64,000 bases of DNA from Dyadobacter soli (GCF_900101885.1 NZ_FNAN01000003.1:186001-250000), one strand, 5' to 3'. Positions 50,142-59,512 are shown, counted from the stretch's first letter. Notes: generated by a model from the letters alone, not told the origin. Program-made: numbers and translations.

Positions 50142-51710
50142 ATGAAAGCATTTAAATATATCCTGTTGGGTTTCACGGCATTTGCGTCGCTCTCGTGCGA
50201 GGAATTCCTGAAAGAAGAACCCGAAGCATTTTTGTCGGAAGACCAGTATTACAAAACGCAGGCTGATGCGGTGAATGCCGTGAATGCGGTGTATTTCTTC
50301 CTGAATTCGGGCGGATCGTCGGTGCAGACGCCGTACAACACGCTTTTCAACACGGGTATGAACATGGCCGGAGACGACGAGGACCCGGGACCAGGCGCGA
50401 CAAACCCCGACGTGCGCTCGCTGTCGGTACTGGCGCATTCGTCGACCAACCTGCGCATTTACGAAATCTGGCAGCAGCATTACGCGGCGATCAAAAAGGC
50501 AAATGTGGTACTGGAAAAAGTACCGGCGATTCAGTTTGACGAATCATTGAAAACACGTTTGCTGGCCGAGACCAAATTTCTGCGCGCATTGTTTTACTTC
50601 AATGTCGTGCGGCTGTACGGTGACGTCCCGCTGATCCTGGAATACCAGAAATACGTGAATGCGGCAGATTATGCCATTGCAAAATCGCCTGCGGCCGATG
50701 TTTACGCGCAGATCGAAAAAGACCTCACCGAAGCCGCAGCGGTGCTTCCTGCCACGTATGCGTCGCCCAACGTAGGGCGCGCAACAGCGGGAGCGGCGAA
50801 GGCATTGCTCGCCAAAGTTTACCTCGCGGAGGCTTCTTTCCCGTTGAAAGTGAGTGCGAAATACCAATCGGCGGTGAATAAGGCGGAGGAAGCATTGTCG
50901 TCGGCCGACGGCGGCACTGGTACTTACGGCTACGACCTCGTTACCAACTATGCCGAAGTGTTCTTGCCTGCATTCAAAAACAACAAAGAGCACATTTTCT
51001 CGGCGCAGTTCAAATCCAACTCGCTCGCGCAGGGCAATAACGAATGGCCGCGTTCGATCCTGTCGGGTGTGCCGGGGCTGAATGGCAACTACGCCCACAT
51101 GGTACGCTACTACACGCAGGGCGACGACAAGTTTTTCAGTGTTTATAAATTGTACAAACCGGGCGATAAGCGCCGCGATGTAACATTTGTAAGGAGCTTC
51201 ACGAGCCCTTCGAACGGCCGCAAGTATGCGCTGCCAATCGCGAACGCAGCGGTACCGAACGACTCGACGCCATTCTGGAACAAATGGGCAGACCCTGCTT
51301 CCACGGCGGTAACTAATCAGTCGGCGGCGAATGTGCCCATTATCCGCTATTCAGAATTGCTGCTGATCCACGCCGAGGCCGAAAACGAAGCCAACGGCCC
51401 GACGCAAAAAGCGTACAAATCACTGAACAGGGTCCGCAACCGCGCCGGATTGCCGAATCTCACGACCGGTCTCACCAAAGACCAGTTCCGCGACTCGGTG
51501 TACCTCGACCGCCGTCTGGAACTCACCTACGAGTACCAGCGCTGGTTCGACCTGATCCGCCAACGTGACGCGAATTATAACAGCACATTCGTGGCCAACC
51601 AGGTGAAAGTGGGTAAAACCAATGCAGCGCCGAAGCACGTCTACTACCCGATCCCGCAATCGGAAATCGACAACAACTCACTATTGAAACAAAACCCGCT
51701 TTGGGAATAA
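50142..51710 (+). CDS. SusD/RagB-family lipoprotein of the sulfatase operon
   Basis: 522 residues with a lipoprotein signal (A-S-L-S-C, Cys19) followed by E-E-F-L-K-E-E-P, the usual SusD opening. Family blocks include R-A-L-F-Y-F-N-V-V-R-L-Y-G-D-V-P-L-I and the C-terminal R-N-R-A-G-L-P-N-L followed by R-R-L-E-L-T-Y-E-Y-Q-R-W-F-D-L. It is expected to cover the SusC barrel on the outer surface and bind the sulfated substrate. It lies 26 bases after susC and 35 bases before the first sulfatase. Confidence 0.93.
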   Translation: MKAFKYILLGFTAFASLSCEEFLKEEPEAFLSEDQYYKTQADAVNAVNAVYFFLNSGGSSVQTPYNTLFNTGMNMAGDDEDPGPGATNPDVRSLSVLAHSSTNLRIYEIWQQHYAAIKKANVVLEKVPAIQFDESLKTRLLAETKFLRALFYFNVVRLYGDVPLILEYQKYVNAADYAIAKSPAADVYAQIEKDLTEAAAVLPATYASPNVGRATAGAAKALLAKVYLAEASFPLKVSAKYQSAVNKAEEALSSADGGTGTYGYDLVTNYAEVFLPAFKNNKEHIFSAQFKSNSLAQGNNEWPRSILSGVPGLNGNYAHMVRYYTQGDDKFFSVYKLYKPGDKRRDVTFVRSFTSPSNGRKYALPIANAAVPNDSTPFWNKWADPASTAVTNQSAANVPIIRYSELLLIHAEAENEANGPTQKAYKSLNRVRNRAGLPNLTTGLTKDQFRDSVYLDRRLELTYEYQRWFDLIRQRDANYNSTFVANQVKVGKTNAAPKHVYYPIPQSEIDNNSLLKQNPLWE

Positions 51711-51745
51711 CACCGGTTTTGGAATCTGTTGGAACTGCATATTGA

Positions 51746-53335
51746 ATGAATAAGAAAGCTTCCTTTTGGATGGGTGCAATCTGGGCGCTGGCGGTCATGA
51801 CGCCAGCGTCCGTGCCTGCGCAGCCTGCCTCCGAAAAGCCCAATATCGTGCTCATACTCGCCGACGACCTGGGTTTTTCGGACCTGGGAAGCTTTGGCTC
51901 CGAAATACACACCCCCAATCTTGACAAACTGGCGCACGAAGGCCTGCGCATTACCCAGTTCTATAACAGCGGCCGCTGCTGCCCTTCGCGCGCGGCGCTG
52001 CTTACGGGCCTGTACCCGCATCAGGCGGGCGTGGGCGACATGGTGCAGGACAAGGGCACGCCTGCGTACCAGGGTTATTTGAGTAAAAATAGCGCTACCA
52101 TTGCCCAACTGCTCAAAACGGTCGGCTATAATACCATTGTTTCCGGTAAATGGCACGTCGGGCTGGTACCGTCGGCTTGGGCCGTGAACCGCGGGTTCGA
52201 CCAGTCGTTTACCCTGCAAAACAATGGCGCCAGCTACTTCAATTCCGAGCCGCTTTACAACGACGGCCGGACGGTCACTTTCCAGTTGAACGGCCGCGCA
52301 ATGCAACGCTACGACACTTCACGCTATCTCACACAAGCTATCACCGACTTCGCGCTGCACTCCATCGACCGCGTTAAAGATCAGCCCAATCCATTCTTTT
52401 TATACCTCGCCTACAATGCGCCGCATTGGCCGATACAGGCATTGCCGGAAGATATTGCCAGGTATAAAGGCAAATATCTGCAAGGCTGGGACGCATTGCG
52501 GGAGGCGCGGTACCGGAAGCTGGTGTCATCAGGTATTATTCAAAAAGAGTGGAAACTCTCGCCACGCTACGAAAAAGCGCCCGGATGGAATGCATTATCG
52601 GCGGCGGAGAAAGAGCAATGGGATACCCGGATGGCCATTTACGCGGCGATGATCGACCGAATGGACCAATGCATCGGGCAGGTGCTCGACAAGTTGAAAG
52701 CCTTCGGCCGCGACCGGAACACGCTGGTCATATTCATTTCCGACAATGGCGGCAGCGGCGATACCGTCCGTGAATGGAGTTATGTGATCCAAAAAAATGG
52801 CGAACCCGGTTCGGTGAAGGCCATCGACAGCTACGATCCGCCCTGGGGCAATGCGAGCAATACGCCATTTAAATTATTCAAAAAGAATACCCACGAGGGC
52901 GGCATTGCTTCACCGTTCATCGCCTGGTTTCCGGGAAAAATCAAAGCTAATGCGTTGAGCACGCAGGTAAGCCACATTACCGACATTATGCCGACCATTC
53001 TCGAGACCGCAGGCTTGCATTATCCGGAAGTATTTGGAAATGAAAATCTTACGCCACTCGTCGGTACTTCATTAACCCCATTATTCCAAAACCCGCAGGC
53101 TACCCGATCTAAAACCATTTTCTGGGAGCATGAGGGTAGCCGGGCCATTCGCAAAGCGGATTGGAAGCTGGTTGCGGAAATCAACCAGCCCTGGGAATTG
53201 TACGACCTGAAAACGGATCGGAGCGAAAACCACAACCTCGCCGTGCGCTATCCTCGGAAAGTGAAGGAACTGGAAAAAGAGTACCTCGAATGGGCCGCGA
53301 AAGTGGGCGTCGTCGACTGGAATACGATCAAGTAG
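51746..53335 (+). CDS. Type I sulfatase (arylsulfatase-like), first of three
   Basis: 529 residues with a signal peptide cut near V-P-A-Q. D40-D41 (L-A-D-D) bind calcium. C78 in C-C-P-S-R (78-82) is the cysteine converted to formylglycine; the following A-A-L-L-T-G completes the sulfatase signature. Other family residues are G-K-W-H-V-G and the late S-D-N-G-G. It hydrolyses a sulfate ester in the periplasm or at the surface; the substrate class is not predictable by eye. The Cys-type site needs a formylglycine-generating enzyme or anSME, not encoded in this window. The second sulfatase starts 41 bases downstream. Confidence 0.92.
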   Translation: MNKKASFWMGAIWALAVMTPASVPAQPASEKPNIVLILADDLGFSDLGSFGSEIHTPNLDKLAHEGLRITQFYNSGRCCPSRAALLTGLYPHQAGVGDMVQDKGTPAYQGYLSKNSATIAQLLKTVGYNTIVSGKWHVGLVPSAWAVNRGFDQSFTLQNNGASYFNSEPLYNDGRTVTFQLNGRAMQRYDTSRYLTQAITDFALHSIDRVKDQPNPFFLYLAYNAPHWPIQALPEDIARYKGKYLQGWDALREARYRKLVSSGIIQKEWKLSPRYEKAPGWNALSAAEKEQWDTRMAIYAAMIDRMDQCIGQVLDKLKAFGRDRNTLVIFISDNGGSGDTVREWSYVIQKNGEPGSVKAIDSYDPPWGNASNTPFKLFKKNTHEGGIASPFIAWFPGKIKANALSTQVSHITDIMPTILETAGLHYPEVFGNENLTPLVGTSLTPLFQNPQATRSKTIFWEHEGSRAIRKADWKLVAEINQPWELYDLKTDRSENHNLAVRYPRKVKELEKEYLEWAAKVGVVDWNTIK

Positions 53336-53376
53336 GAATTGATATTGATTTAAAACACATTCAAAAACAATTGGTT

Positions 53377-55686
53377 ATGGGGAAAATATATCGTCCGTGG
53401 AATAAATTATCGCTGGGTGCATTGGCTGTATTGGCCGCGAGCGCCGTAAATGCGCAATACGCGCCGACGCCCGCTTACCAGGGCAAAATCGGCAAAACGG
53501 TGGCTGAAACGCAGCAGTCGTGGCCGGAGAAAAAGAAAGCCGTAAAAGGCGCTCCAAATGTGGTCTGGATATTGCTCGACGACATAGGCTACGGCGCGAT
53601 CAGCACATTCGGTGGGTTAATTAATACGCCGACGCTGGATAGCTTGGCGAATAATGGTTTGCGTTACACCAATTTCCATACGACCGCCATTTGCGCGCCT
53701 ACGCGTGCATCTCTGCTCACGGGCCGGAATTCGCATTCGGCCCACATGGGGCTTTTCCCGGAAACCGCCATCGGCACACCCGGTTACGACGCGCTGATTC
53801 CGTTTGAGAAAGCTACTATTGCCGAAATTTTGAAAGACAATGGCTATAACACGTTTGCATTGGGCAAATGGCACATTACCCCGCTGGCCGATCTCACGCC
53901 GGCCGGGCCATTCAACCGCTGGCCGACTGGTCGCGGTTTTGAACAATTTTACGGCTTCCCGTCGCGCGGCAGCATCGATCAATGGCATCCCGAGTTGTGG
54001 GAAGGCACGCACCGCGAACCCGACCGGCAGGATGGAAAGCATTTCAACGAGCTGATTGCCGATCGCGCGATCAGTTACCTCGCGAGTCAGAAATCGGGTA
54101 ACCCGGATAAGCCGTTTTTCTTGTATGTCGCAACGGGTGCAGGCCACGCGCCGCATCAGGTGGCGAAACAATGGTCGGATAAATACAAAGGCAAGTTCGA
54201 TGCGGGCTGGGACGCTTACCGCGAGCAGGTGCTGGCGAATCAGATCAAATTGGGAGTTATACCAAAAACAGCCAAGGTACCGCTGCGTAACCCGGGCGTA
54301 AAAGCATGGGACGCGCTGGGAGCGGAGGATAAAAAGCTGTATGCACGGTTTATGGAAACTTATGCAGGCTTTTTGGAACAAACGGATTATGAAATCGGTC
54401 GGGTGATCAGTCACATCCGGGAGTCGGGCGAGCTGGAAAATACCGTCGTAATTGTATCGGTAGGAGACAATGGGGCGAGCAAGGAAGGGACATTCGTAGG
54501 AACTGTGAATAATTTTGGAACGGGCATTCCGGAAGAAGAGCGTTTGAAAAAGAATATCGAACAGATCGACCTGATCGGCACCGAGTTTTCGAAAGTAAAC
54601 TACCCGCTGGGCTGGGCTGCTGCTACCAATGTCCCATTCCGCCACTGGAAGCAGGACGCGAACTCGGAAGGCGGCACGCACAATCCGCTCATCGTTTTTT
54701 ATCCCAAAGGCATCAAGGAAAAAGGCGGCATCCGCAGCCAGTACGGCCACGTTTCCGATATTTTGCCTACCACATTGGAATTGCTGAACATCAAAGCACC
54801 CGTCGTGCTGAATGGTATCAAACAAGACCCGATCGAGGGAACCAGTCTTGCATATAGCCTCAACGACGCTGGCGCAAAAAGTCGGCATACGGTTCAATAC
54901 TATGAAATCCGCGGCTCCCGCTCGATTTATAAGGATGGCTGGAAAGCCGGCTCCCTGCACGTAAAAGGCCAGGATTTCGAGAAAGACAAGTGGGAGCTTT
55001 ATAACCTGAATGAGGATTTTAACGAAACAAGTGACCTTGCGGCTTCCAACCCGGCGAAGCTGAAAGAGCTGAAAGCATTATTCGACAGTGAGGCTTTGAA
55101 ATACAATGTATACCCGTTGAAAGATGGTACCGAGCCATTTACACTGCCTACGGCTTATAATAATGCAGATAAAGTGGTGCTGTATCCGGGCCAGTCCACG
55201 ATCATCGATGTGGCGAGCCCGTTTGCATTGAAACGTTCCTTTTCGATTGTGGCCGATGCGGTATTGTCGGGTGTGGAAACGGAAGGCGTACTGCTGTCCA
55301 GAGGCGGTGCGGTTGGTGGGCTGAGCTTTTTCATTCAAAACCAGAAACTGCAATTCGTATACGCCGTTGGTGACGGAAACAAATACCTCGTAAGTTCATC
55401 CAATGCGACATTACCTACCGGCAAGGTGGAACTGAAAGCCAGCGTGCAATATGATCAGAACGGTGGCGGTGTGGTGAGTTTGTATGTAAATAACGCGAAG
55501 GTGGGAGAGGGAACGCTGGCCAAAACTTCCGATGCATTGTATCTGCACGAAGGTGTGAATGTCGGTTTCGACGACCTGACCCCGGTAGGAGATACTTACA
55601 AGGTGCCTTTTGCATTTACTGGAAAAATCAACAAGGTAACGATCGACCTCGCACCGACGCAGCAAGCGGTGCTGGGAACGAAGTAG
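53377..55686 (+). CDS. Type I sulfatase with C-terminal beta-sandwich, second of three
   Basis: 769 residues from the ATG at 53377. The frame reaches back to 53161, inside the first sulfatase, but this ATG starts the signal peptide (L-S-L-G-A-L-A-V-L-A-A-S-A-V-N-A-Q). D68-D69 (L-L-D-D) and C106 in C-A-P-T-R (106-110) form the active site, and G-K-W-H-I follows. After about residue 600 an extra 150-residue beta-rich domain occurs (L-S-F-F-I-Q-N-Q-K-L-Q-F-V-Y) that looks like a lectin- or LamG-type module, which may hold the enzyme on a polysaccharide. Longer than usual sulfatases for that reason. The third sulfatase starts 13 bases after the stop. Confidence 0.9.
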   Translation: MGKIYRPWNKLSLGALAVLAASAVNAQYAPTPAYQGKIGKTVAETQQSWPEKKKAVKGAPNVVWILLDDIGYGAISTFGGLINTPTLDSLANNGLRYTNFHTTAICAPTRASLLTGRNSHSAHMGLFPETAIGTPGYDALIPFEKATIAEILKDNGYNTFALGKWHITPLADLTPAGPFNRWPTGRGFEQFYGFPSRGSIDQWHPELWEGTHREPDRQDGKHFNELIADRAISYLASQKSGNPDKPFFLYVATGAGHAPHQVAKQWSDKYKGKFDAGWDAYREQVLANQIKLGVIPKTAKVPLRNPGVKAWDALGAEDKKLYARFMETYAGFLEQTDYEIGRVISHIRESGELENTVVIVSVGDNGASKEGTFVGTVNNFGTGIPEEERLKKNIEQIDLIGTEFSKVNYPLGWAAATNVPFRHWKQDANSEGGTHNPLIVFYPKGIKEKGGIRSQYGHVSDILPTTLELLNIKAPVVLNGIKQDPIEGTSLAYSLNDAGAKSRHTVQYYEIRGSRSIYKDGWKAGSLHVKGQDFEKDKWELYNLNEDFNETSDLAASNPAKLKELKALFDSEALKYNVYPLKDGTEPFTLPTAYNNADKVVLYPGQSTIIDVASPFALKRSFSIVADAVLSGVETEGVLLSRGGAVGGLSFFIQNQKLQFVYAVGDGNKYLVSSSNATLPTGKVELKASVQYDQNGGGVVSLYVNNAKVGEGTLAKTSDALYLHEGVNVGFDDLTPVGDTYKVPFAFTGKINKVTIDLAPTQQAVLGTK

Positions 55687-55699
55687 CGATCTGACAATA

Positions 55700-57532
55700 A
55701 TGCAAATGAATAAACTGACCCGCAAAATCCTTTTTGCGATACTCGCCATAGCATTACATCCGAGCGTGAAGGCGCAGGACCGCCCGAACATCCTTTGGAT
55801 TGTGAGCGAGGATAATACCATCCTCCTCGGCAATTACGGCGACAAATTTGCCACGACGCCCAATCTGGACCAGTTCGCGACGGAAAGCATTCGGTACAAA
55901 AATGCCTTTTCGACGGCTCCCGTGTGTGCACCCTCGCGTAACACGCTCATTACGGGCATGTACCCGCCCTCGCTCGGGACCGAGCATATGCGCAGCACGT
56001 ACCCGTCGCCCGCATTCGTGAAGTTTTTTCCAAAATACCTGCGCGAGGCGGGTTACTACACAACCAACAATGCCAAAAAGGATTACAATACGACGGATCA
56101 GCCGGACGCCTGGGACGAATCGAGCAATAAGGCGACTTACAAAAACCGCAAGCCTGGTCAGCCGTTTTTTGCCGTATTTAATTTAAATGTATCGCACGAA
56201 AGCTCGCTACACGAGCCGCTGCCTGCCTTGAAGCATGATCCGGAAAAGGTAACACTACCGCCATACCATCCCGCCACGCCCGAACTGAAACACGATTGGG
56301 CGCAGTATTATGATAAGCTGGAAGAAATGGACCGGCAGTTTGGCAAGCTGTTGCAGGAGTTGAAGGACGAAGGACTGGCCGAAAATACCATCGTTTTTTA
56401 CTATGCCGATAATGGTGGCGTGCTCGCGCGCAGCAAGCGGTTTATGTACGAATCGGGCCTGCATGTGCCTTTGATCGTGCATTTGCCACCGAAATACGCG
56501 CATTTGGCCGCCCAGAAGCAGGGTAGTGTGTCGGACAGGCTCGTGACCTTCCTCGATTTCGCGCCAACGGTACTGAGTCTGGTAGACATTAAAGTACCTG
56601 ACTACATGCAGGGTGGCGCGTTTCTGGGTAAGCAACAGCAGCCGGAGCCGCAATATGCATTCGGTTTCCGGGGCAGGATGGACGAGCGGATCGATATGTC
56701 GCGGTCGGTGCGCGACAAGCAGTTTCGTTACATCCGGAATTATTTGCCCAACAAAATTTACGGGCAATACCTGGAATATCTCTGGCGTGCGCCTTCGGTG
56801 AAGTCGTGGGAGGACCTTTACAAAGCGGGTAAACTAAATGCGGTGCAATCCAAATTCTGGGAGCCGAAGCCTGCCGAGGAGCTTTTCGATGTCGATGCCG
56901 ATCCGCATAACGTTCACAACCTCGCCGGCGATCCTCAATATAAAAAGGAACTGGAACGACTGCGAAAGGCGAACGAGCAGTGGATTAGAAGTTATAAGGA
57001 CGTCGGTTTTATTCCGGAGGCGATCATTTATGAAATAGCTAAAACGACGCCTTTGTACGATTACGCAAGGAGTAGTAAGTATAATTTTGAGAAAATAGCT
57101 GCTATCGCAGACCTCGCATCGTCGCGTAATGCGGCTAACACGCAGGCGCTGATTAAGGCGTTGGGTGATACCGATCCGTCGGTGCGCTATTGGGGAGCTA
57201 CGGGGCTTACAGTTCTGAAAGCCGGCTCCGGCAAAGGCGCATTGCAAAAGGCATTGAAAGACCCAGAGCCAGCTGTACGCATTGCAGCCGCCGAGGCACT
57301 GTACGTGACCGGTGCAGACAAACCCGGCGCAATAACCACATTGGCCGATGCATTGAAAAGCGATAATCCCTACGCCCGGTTGCAAGCATTGAACATCCTC
57401 GATCTCACGGGGAAGGACGCCGCGCCGGCTATTGCGGAGGCGGAAAAAATCTCCGTACAAAAAGCAGAAATGTTTGATTATGACATTCGTGCAGCCAAAG
57501 TGCTGCTGAACAATTTCAGGAATTCAAAGTAA
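55700..57532 (+). CDS. Sulfatase with HEAT-like repeats (heparan N-sulfatase-like), third of three
   Basis: 610 residues, signal peptide to about V-K-A-Q. C76 in C-A-P-S-R (76-80) is the formylglycine site. The metal motif reads S-E-D-N (36-39) in place of the D-D of the other two, which with T-T-P-N-L-D places it near the sulfamidase/heparan N-sulfatase branch. Residues about 470-600 carry HEAT-like helical repeats (A-L-G-D-T-D-P-S-V-R-Y-W-G-A, A-L-K-D-P-E-P-A-V-R-I-A-A-A), a protein-contact module seen in several Bacteroidota sulfatases. A second ATG at 55706 is also possible as start. The rhodanese-thioredoxin gene starts 54 bases downstream. Confidence 0.9.
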   Translation: MQMNKLTRKILFAILAIALHPSVKAQDRPNILWIVSEDNTILLGNYGDKFATTPNLDQFATESIRYKNAFSTAPVCAPSRNTLITGMYPPSLGTEHMRSTYPSPAFVKFFPKYLREAGYYTTNNAKKDYNTTDQPDAWDESSNKATYKNRKPGQPFFAVFNLNVSHESSLHEPLPALKHDPEKVTLPPYHPATPELKHDWAQYYDKLEEMDRQFGKLLQELKDEGLAENTIVFYYADNGGVLARSKRFMYESGLHVPLIVHLPPKYAHLAAQKQGSVSDRLVTFLDFAPTVLSLVDIKVPDYMQGGAFLGKQQQPEPQYAFGFRGRMDERIDMSRSVRDKQFRYIRNYLPNKIYGQYLEYLWRAPSVKSWEDLYKAGKLNAVQSKFWEPKPAEELFDVDADPHNVHNLAGDPQYKKELERLRKANEQWIRSYKDVGFIPEAIIYEIAKTTPLYDYARSSKYNFEKIAAIADLASSRNAANTQALIKALGDTDPSVRYWGATGLTVLKAGSGKGALQKALKDPEPAVRIAAAEALYVTGADKPGAITTLADALKSDNPYARLQALNILDLTGKDAAPAIAEAEKISVQKAEMFDYDIRAAKVLLNNFRNSK

Positions 57533-57586
57533 AGTCGATAGCCAAGGCCAACCACCGAAAGCAGTAATCACTTTAAACCAGTTTCA

Positions 57587-58342
57587 ATGAAAACTTTCAA
57601 ACCATTGTTCACATTGGTATGGCTGCTTATTGCCCATACTGCATTGCATGCACAGACTGCGCATGCTCAGAGCGCAGCCAACGCGCAAGCCGCTCCGAAG
57701 CGCGACCTCGTTTCTTTCGAAGAGTTTGAAGCGCGCCTTGCCAAAGCCGGCAAAAACGCCCAGATCCTCGATGCCCGCCTGCCCGAAGAGTATGCGCAAA
57801 ATCACCTCGAGGGCGCCACGAGTTTCAGCGTCGCCAATGAAGCCGATTTCTCGAAAGCCATCGCAAAGCTCGACAAAGGCAAACCGACATTCATTTATTC
57901 CATCGCCAACGGCCGTAGCGGCAAACTCGCCAAAGACCTTCGTGACAACGGATTCAAAGAAGTTACCGAACTGCCCGGCGGATTGAGCAAATGGATCGGT
58001 CTCGGCAAACCCGTTGTATCCACCGTTGGCCCTGGCCTCACCCTCGCCGACTACCAGGCCTCTTTAAAATCCGACAAACTCGTACTCGTCGATTTCGGCT
58101 CGCGCTACTGCGGCTCCTGCAAAAGGCTGGCCCCGATAGTGGATTCCATCAAGCATGAACAAGCCAACGCCGTGAAAGTGATCACGATCGAGGCTTATGA
58201 GAACAAGTCGCTTACCAAGGACCTTGGCGTGACGTCCTTACCGACATTGATCCTTTATCGGGGTAATCAGGTAGTGTGGAAGAAGACAGGCGTTACGCCG
58301 AAAGGAGAGATTGAAAGGGTGCTGGCGGAGGCGAATTTGTGA
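57587..58342 (+). CDS. Exported rhodanese-like/thioredoxin fusion protein
   Basis: 251 residues with a signal peptide (L-F-T-L-V-W-L-L-I-A). Residues about 42-140 form a rhodanese-like domain, but the active-site cysteine is replaced by S105 (Y-S-I-A-N-G-R-S), so sulfur transfer by this domain is unlikely. Residues about 150-251 form a thioredoxin domain with the redox motif C175-G-S-C178 in R-Y-C-G-S-C-K. It is last in the sulfatase operon. A role as periplasmic disulfide reductase or chaperone for cysteine-bearing sulfatases, keeping the formylglycine Cys reduced, is a plausible inference. Confidence 0.85.
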   Translation: MKTFKPLFTLVWLLIAHTALHAQTAHAQSAANAQAAPKRDLVSFEEFEARLAKAGKNAQILDARLPEEYAQNHLEGATSFSVANEADFSKAIAKLDKGKPTFIYSIANGRSGKLAKDLRDNGFKEVTELPGGLSKWIGLGKPVVSTVGPGLTLADYQASLKSDKLVLVDFGSRYCGSCKRLAPIVDSIKHEQANAVKVITIEAYENKSLTKDLGVTSLPTLILYRGNQVVWKKTGVTPKGEIERVLAEANL

Positions 58343-58398
58343 GAATGTACTGGACGAGCGGCCATGCCAGCCATATGGTCGATTGCTCCGTCAAAATC

Positions 58399-58599
58399 TC
58401 ATACACTTTTTTCTGATTTTTCCTTTTCCCAGGGAAATGGCCGTGGCAGCTTAGCCAAGCTTGCTGCGGCTTCCTCGTTTTTCCTTTTCAAAAAAGGCGA
58501 GTTTTTGATTGCTTCATATATCTTCTCCTTGTTTTTGAGAAGCTCTTCCAGCCGGGCTTCGTAGTCCGTTTCCTTATGCTTTTCCATGAAAGTCCTCAT
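58399..58599 (-). CDS. Cassette 1: 66-residue helical protein
   Basis: 66 residues from the start M-R-T-F-M-E-K-H-K, chosen because it aligns with the two paralogues (M-I-T-S-M-K-K-H-R and M-S-T-A-M-E-K-Q-K) and gives the same length in all three; a longer start at 58626 exists. The shared pattern is a charged N-terminal helix, then A-I-K-N-S-P-F-L-K-R-K, E-A-A-A-S-L-A-K and P-F-P-W-E near the C-terminus. No known family is recognised. It starts 27 bases after the 163-residue partner. Small charged proteins paired with a constant partner are often antitoxin-like or chaperone-like, but nothing here proves it. Confidence 0.7.
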   Translation of the reverse strand: MRTFMEKHKETDYEARLEELLKNKEKIYEAIKNSPFLKRKNEEAAASLAKLPRPFPWEKEKSEKSV

Positions 58600-58626
58600 G
58601 AGATGATCTCTGTTAAAGTTAGCCAT

Positions 58627-59118
58627 TTATCTATATTTGACAAATATTTGATCGTAGACTTTGCCTACTACATATTCCTCGATTTGTCCTGCATTTACAC
58701 CCCAAAAACTAAATTCAGCTGAAAGTGCTTCCCAATTCGAATTAATCGCTCTTTGGTAAAGAATATTGCGATGATTCTTGCCTTGCCGAGCAGATTTTGA
58801 ACCTAAATAACCCTGAAATGAAAGGGTTGAATTAGGGGGCTTGGTCAGAAAATCCATCGCGATCCGGGCTACCGTTGCAATTATCTTAGGCATGTCACCA
58901 TTTCCGCTCCTTACACTATCGTCAAGTTTCCAACCATTTTCAGAAATGGTCACATCCCCCAATCCTAAATTATAGCAGGATTTGAACCAATAGCGCTTAT
59001 CCTCAGGGATTGCCTCGATTAGCACGCCTTTATCAATAATCCCGTGAATGCCTTCACTGACAAACAGGTAGACAAAATCATCGATAATGGTTCGGAAGGG
59101 ATACGTGTCTTTATTCAT
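58627..59118 (-). CDS. Cassette 1: 163-residue DUF6934-like protein
   Basis: 163 residues from M-N-K-D-T-Y-P-F (ATG at 59118); an upstream in-frame ATG is not shared by the paralogues. Family features are the N-terminal beta-strands (D-D-F-V-Y-L-F-V-S-E-G-I), the loop Y-N-L-G-L-G-D, the central S-G-N-G-D-M-P-K-I-I-A-T-V-A-x-I-A-M-D-F-L and the late N-I-L-Y-Q-R-A-I. I recognise it as the Bacteroidota family DUF6934, of unknown function. No signal peptide or membrane segment, so it is cytosolic. It is the most diverged of the three copies at the 5' end: the inverted repeat before the start codon is degenerate here. Confidence 0.75.
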   Translation of the reverse strand: MNKDTYPFRTIIDDFVYLFVSEGIHGIIDKGVLIEAIPEDKRYWFKSCYNLGLGDVTISENGWKLDDSVRSGNGDMPKIIATVARIAMDFLTKPPNSTLSFQGYLGSKSARQGKNHRNILYQRAINSNWEALSAEFSFWGVNAGQIEEYVVGKVYDQIFVKYR

Positions 59119-59145
59119 AGTTAATGGCGTGCGTAAAAAGATACA

Positions 59146-59242
59146 AAGCACACTTCTACATCCCCCCTAACCCCACCTCCCATCACCAATGATCCTCCGG
59201 CATAAAAAACCGCCCAGCCGGTTTGAACGAGTGGGCGGTTTC
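59146..59242 (-). terminator. Conserved inter-cassette block with terminator hairpin (copy 1)
   Basis: About 95 bases, nearly the same as the blocks at 60026-60126 and 60919-61019. It contains AAACCGCCCA (59207-59216) pairing with TGGGCGGTTT (59232-59241). On the minus strand the hairpin follows the end of cassette 2 and is trailed by TTTTTATG. The rest of the block forms the 5' region of cassette 1. Confidence 0.75.
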
Positions 59243-59286
59243 AAGAAAGATTTGTCCAAACTGAGAGGATAGACTTCGTGATATGT

Positions 59287-59487
59287 TTAAACTGCTTCCT
59301 CGCGTCTGTCTTTATCCCATGGGAACGGAGGTTTAAGTTTTGATAGCTGTTCAATTGCCTCCTGTTGCTTTCTTATTACGCTTGGCGAGTTTTTTATTGC
59401 AGCAATAATTTTTTCCTTGTCTTTGAGAAGTTCTTCCAGAAACGCTTCATGCTCTTCTGCTCTGTGCTTTTTCATGCTGGTGATCAT
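59287..59487 (-). CDS. Cassette 2: 66-residue helical protein
   Basis: 66 residues from M-I-T-S-M-K-K-H-R, aligned with the paralogues; a start nine bases upstream exists. It keeps L-E-E-L-L-K-D-K-E-K-I, A-I-K-N-S-P, E-A-I-E-Q-L-S-K-L and P-P-F-P-W-D. It starts 25 bases after its 163-residue partner. Family unknown; function not inferred beyond obligate pairing with the larger protein. Confidence 0.7.
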   Translation of the reverse strand: MITSMKKHRAEEHEAFLEELLKDKEKIIAAIKNSPSVIRKQQEAIEQLSKLKPPFPWDKDRREEAV

Positions 59488-59512
59488 AAGTAGCAATTTT
59501 AAAGTTAAACAA

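Noticed and set aside
53161..53376. N-terminal extension of the second sulfatase
   Set aside because: These 72 codons lie in another frame of the first sulfatase; the ATG at 53377 begins a proper signal peptide.
53617..54960. 447-codon antisense ORF opposite the second sulfatase
   Set aside because: It lies wholly inside a well-supported gene, has no family pattern, and is rich in Arg/Gln/His as expected from the complementary strand.
58343..58398. Terminator at the convergent end of the sulfatase operon
   Set aside because: Only short interrupted complementarity (GACGAGC/GCTCCGTC region) and no T-run; not enough to call.
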